Assembly (NCBI GenBank): GCA_963691705.1
Contig: OY829539.1
Coordinates: forward strand, 56,208,327 to 56,272,326
DNA: 64,000 bases
Direction of reading: 5' to 3'
DNA from: Viola odorata
Taxonomy: Eukaryota; Streptophyta; Magnoliopsida; Malpighiales; Violaceae
Below are positions 59,901-64,000 of the stretch, in pieces. The position numbers and the translations under genes are program-made. How positions within the stretch are numbered: the first letter of the stretch is position 1; every line of letters starts with the position of its first letter. The notes below the pieces were generated by a model. It did no database searches and had not been told where the DNA came from. It worked only from the letters and a program-made list of their open reading frames with translations.

Positions 59901-61623
59901 AGCAGAAGGTTATCAGACTACCTTAGCACAGCTAGTGCAAGGAGCATCGCATTGGATCCATGTTAAATCACTGCCGGTATCAATGTCGAGATAGTAAGGT
60001 CTTGGGGGGCTCCCCACAAACACATAGGTAAAATACAACCTGTGCAAGAAGAACTTAATTATCATCAGAAGTGGAATGGAATTGATCGCGGTGCACTTTC
60101 ACATTACTGGTGAAGCTATTCAACAGGCACTCAAAATATTCATCCAAAAGCTTCTTAAAATTTGACAGCTCACTAACTAACTCTCTTTCACAATATTATT
60201 TGACAGTAAAAAGAATGGTTAAAAGAAAATAAAAATAATACCAAATTTATTTCTAAGGCTGCACACATCCAAAGACTCAGAAACTGGGACAAAATGCAAT
60301 GCGTTTCTACTACAACTGCTGAAACAGCGAGTATTCCTATCCACCACAAATGTCATGCGGCACATAACAGAAAAACATCAAAACATGATGGCTCCCTGTT
60401 TTCCAAACCTTCACTTGTAACCCTCCAGCAATTGTAAACAGACGAATCACAGAGACAATCTAAATAAAAATACGAGGGATCATAGCCTCCTGGCCATACA
60501 AAGAAAAAAAATTCAGAGTTTCACTATGATGCTGAAGTTTATACAAGGCCAACGTGACAGTTCTATAAATTCTCTGTCAAGTTAGCTGTGCCCACGATTT
60601 TTCTGTCAGTCAGCCCACCCTCAAAAGGCTTCCTTTGTAGACCTGCATCATCCAAAACCTCTCCCAGGAGAATACAGTATCCTTAATAACTCCAATCACA
60701 TTAGAGCCACCTCAACTTATGACAAACATCAATCAAAACCCTATGCCCCCATTTCATGTGATTATTTTAAGCATGCATTCCACCAATCTGCCAAATACAA
60801 CGTGCATTTTTTGCTCGCTTATCCAGTGCTGCTTGAAATAACTCCAGAAACATATGAAAGACCAAAAGCATCTTCTCACAAATAAGTTGTAGTAACAAAC
60901 AACAAACTAGAAGGAGCTAAGTTACCGCATGTATGCATGTCAAAGCAACAAAATTAACACGTACCCATCTGGATAAACATTCCCCCTGACAGGAAAAATG
61001 GAGGATGAATCCCTTGCCGCAGCGTTTAAAACCAATTTGTTAGTTTTATGAGGTCCATTCACATTTACATCATCATGAATAGAGGCATCCACCATAGAAT
61101 TCTCCTTATACACAAGCCTCTTGAATGTACTCTCAAGATCCCTCTGCGGAATCTCACGAGTATCAAACTTATGATACAGTGGAAAGATGAAAGACTTGGG
61201 CCCATGATCATCATCATCTTTATCATTATTAGGATTCTTCAATTCTTTCAGAATATTCCTTGAAAACAAAGACCTGTAGATCACAAGCGCAAGAACGGAG
61301 ATGCAGAGAAAGCCCAAAGTCTTTCTTGGGATGCCAAGGAAGAATCTTGATAGTGGGAATCTTGATTGAGGGGGTTGTAATGGTGGAGGTGGAGGTGCAG
61401 GAGGAGGAGGACGTGGGGATTGGACTGGAAGGTTGAATTCTTGATGGGTTTGGTTTTGTTGGAGTGAGAAGTCGGTGTCAGTGTTGGTGAGAGTGAAAGC
61501 AGTAATGGTTTTGCCTAAAGAAGGGTTATCTGGTGGCGGGAGTGAGATTATGAAAACCCCTTTGATTTGGGCAGAGTCATCGGCTTCCATTCTTTCCCTC
61601 TGATCTTGATCGGATCGAGCCAA
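56968..61623 (-). CDS. APCB1: Membrane-anchored plant aspartic protease, APCB1-like
   Basis: Nine exons join in frame to 597 residues: 60965-61623, 59922-60039, 59163-59392, 58825-59064, 58228-58381, 58060-58145, 57365-57479, 57199-57271 and 56968-57086. The N-terminal 90 residues are Pro-rich. One membrane segment (KTLGFLCISVLALVIYRSLF, about 101-120) would make a type II protein. The pepsin-like domain follows (LYFTYVFVGSPPRPYYLDID), with catalytic DTGS at 240-243 and DSGS at 448-451. The first lobe carries the Cys-rich plant insert (CDAPCTSC, CDTCQQCDYEIEY). There is no saposin-like insert, so it is an atypical A1 protease. Sequence and layout fit Arabidopsis APCB1 (At1g49050), reported to cleave BAG6 in defence. 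Exon 3 uses GG|GTGTGC. A CTATATAG at 61695-61702 is a possible TATA box. The upstream Met (MARSDQ) was chosen over MEADD at residue 12. Confidence 0.9.
58565..58620. repeat. 28-bp tandem duplication in an intron of the aspartic protease gene
   Basis: TGGGTTCCTTTCTGTTCCAA and TGGGTTCCTTTCTATTCCAC start 28 bp apart (58565 and 58593), each followed by TTGACATT. Confidence 0.8.
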
Positions 61624-62064
61624 CGAGGGAGGATCAGGGAGGAGGGGGAGGATGAGCTGTTTTTCTAGTCTCCTGTTTGGTTTTGACTCTGCTTCTATAT
61701 AGCTTACAAGTCATCATGGTCATGATTTGGCACCCTGAAAGTCAAATGCAGCTGTTCTTAGTTTTTTCTTCTTTTTCCTAGTATTTTATTTTATTTTAGT
61801 ATATAATTTCATATTGTATATATGGATTATACAATTATACATTTAAATGAGCAAAAACAAGAAAAGAAAGTACTTTGTTCTTTTTGCTTTAACTTTATAC
61901 CTTACAATTTAGCAGCATTTTTGTAAATTTTCTTGAAAGTTTAGGTGTGAAGAGAGGAGGAAGTAGTCATCATGAATTGCCTGTAAAAGGCACAACTTTT
62001 TTTAAAGTGTCCCCCTCTAAGTTGGCCCTCAATTTGGTGACAAACTGAATTCTTCGGGCCAACT
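61624..62064. other. Promoter and leader side of the aspartic protease gene, then intergenic
   Basis: AT-rich. A 12-bp perfect inverted repeat CTAAGTTGGCCC/GGGCCAACTTAG (62017-62028 and 62056-62067) with a 27-nt loop abuts and overlaps the left end of the hAT-like element. Confidence 0.55.
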
Positions 62065-64000
62065 TAGGGGTGTTCAAAATTACTGGAAATCGAATTTTCG
62101 AATTTTAAATTTTGATATCGGTAGACAATTACCGAACTTTAAGTTCGGTTTGGTACGGTATGAAAATTGGAAAGTTCGGTAAACTGAACTTACTGAAAGT
62201 TTTGCCTAATGAATTAGGGCCTTTGCTTGGCCCATCTGTGTCTCATCTCATCATGTCTTGGCCCATGCCCAGTTCTGCATACCAAAATCCCGATCGCGTA
62301 CACACCACCACACCACACACCAATCCTCTCCTCTCTCGCTCTCTCTCAAATCCCGATCACCACCAGTCCGACAGCCCGACAGGCGACAGCCACTCGCCGA
62401 TCGTGTCTCCATCGACTCTCTTCTCTCTCAAATCGTGTCTCCATCGACACAATAAATCCTCACACTGTCCCTGTCCTGGTCTCAGTCTTTATCCCCAGGT
62501 ACTTAGCTTCATTACCTCATAGTTTTGGTCTGTTTGATCAGATTTCTATGTTACTTCACTTTCATTTGTATGCTACTTTATATATTTGGTTTCTATTCCT
62601 TGCTTTTTATTTCAAGATTGCTGCTTTGTTGGTTGTGTTCTTGTTGGTGTTTGCTTGGTAGTTTAAGAATCCCACTGTTTTGGGTTTGGGTTATGAACGG
62701 TTTTGGATGTGATTTTGATGTTTTGCTGGTTGTATTTGGGTGGTCTGGTTTTGGGGTTTGGGTTCTTTGGTTAGGGTTTTATTGGGATCATTGCACTGTA
62801 TAGTCTGTATCCCACTGGGAAATGGGAATTACCGAATGAGCTAAACTTGATAAAAGGGTTATCAGTGTCCTTGAATCTGAAATGTTGCTGCAACCTGAAA
62901 TTCTTAAAATGCTCACCTTCACTCTAAAAATAAGGTCCTCTACTACTGTGTCTTAGCAATTGCGATTCTTTTTTGTTATATATTTTCTCATTATGTCTGG
63001 TATTGACAAGATTGAAGCTGAGTAGATTCATGTTTGCTCTGGTGGAGTGGCTTTTCCACAAAGGACTTTATTTTCATAGAATTTATGTGAACCGCTAGTT
63101 GCTTAAATCAACTTTATTAGTGGTTTGGTTGTTGAGCTGCTGTCTATATTGTGCTAATTTGAATTCTCAACAAAAAATGTAAAGATGTAAGAGGAGAAAG
63201 GAAAGGCTAAAATAAAATGGATTAAAATGTTGAGATTGTTGTTGATATTGGTGATTGAGTAGTTTATTGATTTATTCAGATTAATTTGTAAGTTTAATTG
63301 GCAGTTGGACTTGAATTAGTTGGATTGCATGTTTAATTTGGATTACTTGGATTGCATATTTAATTTGTATGTTTCATTTGGATTTACTTGGATTGGCAGT
63401 ATGTTTCATTTGGATTTACTTGGATTGGCAGTGTGCTTCATTTAATTTGTATGTGTTACACAAGGTTGATTCCAATTTCCTTTAGAAAGTAACTAAATGT
63501 GATGTCAGTGATAAATTCTAGACGGTTCAATCGTGTAATCCACCAAATTCTGTTGTTCTTGCTGCTAATCTTGTGAAATGGTAAGCTGCCTGGCATGGAC
63601 AATTTAGGCAGAGAAAAATGCAAGTAATGAATAGACTTTTTATTTATTTATTTATGAAGGTTGTGCAATTGTAATGAGCATGGTTGCATTTTCAGGAAGG
63701 TGGTGCAGTTGGTTTCTCAAGCTCGCTGCCTCCTTTTGCCATCAGTACAAAATGAAACAACGTTAAGAAACAATTGACTTGGATTGAATGTGTCACTTTA
63801 ATTTTCTGATATGGATTGACAGAAGATTGAATGTGTCATTTTGATGTTTTTATGTATTTTATCGGATTGTATTGGACTTATAAATTTATGTATTTACGAA
63901 CGAATTTATGCATTTACGAACGAATTTATGAATTTTGCTTCTGATTTGGAAATAATTTCGGAAATTCGGTAAATTTCGGTTTAAATTTTGGTAAACCGAA
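62065..64000. mobile_element. Probable non-autonomous hAT-type transposon, cut by the window end
   Basis: The left terminus TAGGGGTGTTCAAAATTACT fits common plant hAT ends. Subterminal TTACCGAA, TTCGGT and TTCGGTAA words crowd 62120-62200. The same words recur in inverted orientation at 63950-64000 (AATTTCGGTTTAAATTTTGG then TAAACCGAA), so the right terminus should lie just past the window. The interior holds a CT-rich leader with a donor-like CCAG|GTACTT near 62498. There are also AT-rich filler and short tandem repeats: 32-bp units near 63366-63430, and TTTACGAACGAATTTATG twice near 63892-63929. No transposase domain (BED, RNase H or hAT dimerisation) is visible. No TSD can be checked. Confidence 0.55.

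Noticed and set aside
62227..62661. 144-codon open frame in the hAT-like element
   Set aside because: CT-rich leader sequence overlapped by other open frames; no transposase motif.

Overview
The window is nuclear DNA of a flowering plant, almost certainly a eudicot. The genes carry GT-AG introns, the long intergenic stretches are AT-rich, and several plant-specific families are present: a GPI-anchored lipid-transfer protein, an aluminium-activated malate transporter, a PP2A scaffold subunit of the standard 587 residues and an APCB1-type aspartic protease. I see no tRNA or rRNA gene, CRISPR array or organellar sequence. The species cannot be named from sequence alone.

Layout. 1-1945 is the 3' part of a long Tat/Ogre-type LTR. 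2120-3575 holds two adjacent gene scraps with introns, one UBP12/13-like and one lipase-like, followed by small tandem repeats. 5.6-11.2 kb carries four intact-looking small genes: a plastid-type membrane protein, an LTPG, a weakly supported hypothetical gene and an HMA-domain protein. 12.9-13.4 kb is a decayed LEA_2/NHL-like gene. 13791-15309 is a solo Athila-like LTR with TACAC target-site duplications (TSDs), and 16031-17001 is a Mutator-like inverted-repeat element.

17805-42897 is one 25.1-kb block. It is an Athila-type Ty3/gypsy retrotransposon in the order LTR, internal, LTR, internal, LTR, all on the minus strand and flanked as a unit by the 5-bp TSD ACCAT. Both internal regions are 9,949 bp and I find only five differences between them. 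Each carries gag-pol and an ATHILA-family ORF, and each ORF is cut by the same in-frame TAG in both copies. The three LTRs are 1727, 1738 and 1730 bp; the length differences are fully explained by one G-tract of 8, 19 or 11 G. Private LTR substitutions and near-identical internal regions point to unequal LTR-LTR recombination after insertion. The block sits inside an older, broken mariner-like transposon whose transposase pseudogene and TIR lie at 42898-44905.

The right third is gene-rich. It has an ALMT gene with a long foldback in intron 5, a 12-exon PP2A A-subunit gene on the plus strand, and a 9-exon membrane-anchored aspartic protease gene (APCB1-like) on the minus strand, convergent with PP2AA. 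The window closes inside a probable non-autonomous hAT element starting at 62065. The host genes look like ordinary neighbours with no shared pathway. The unusual content is the nested transposon history and the foldback.
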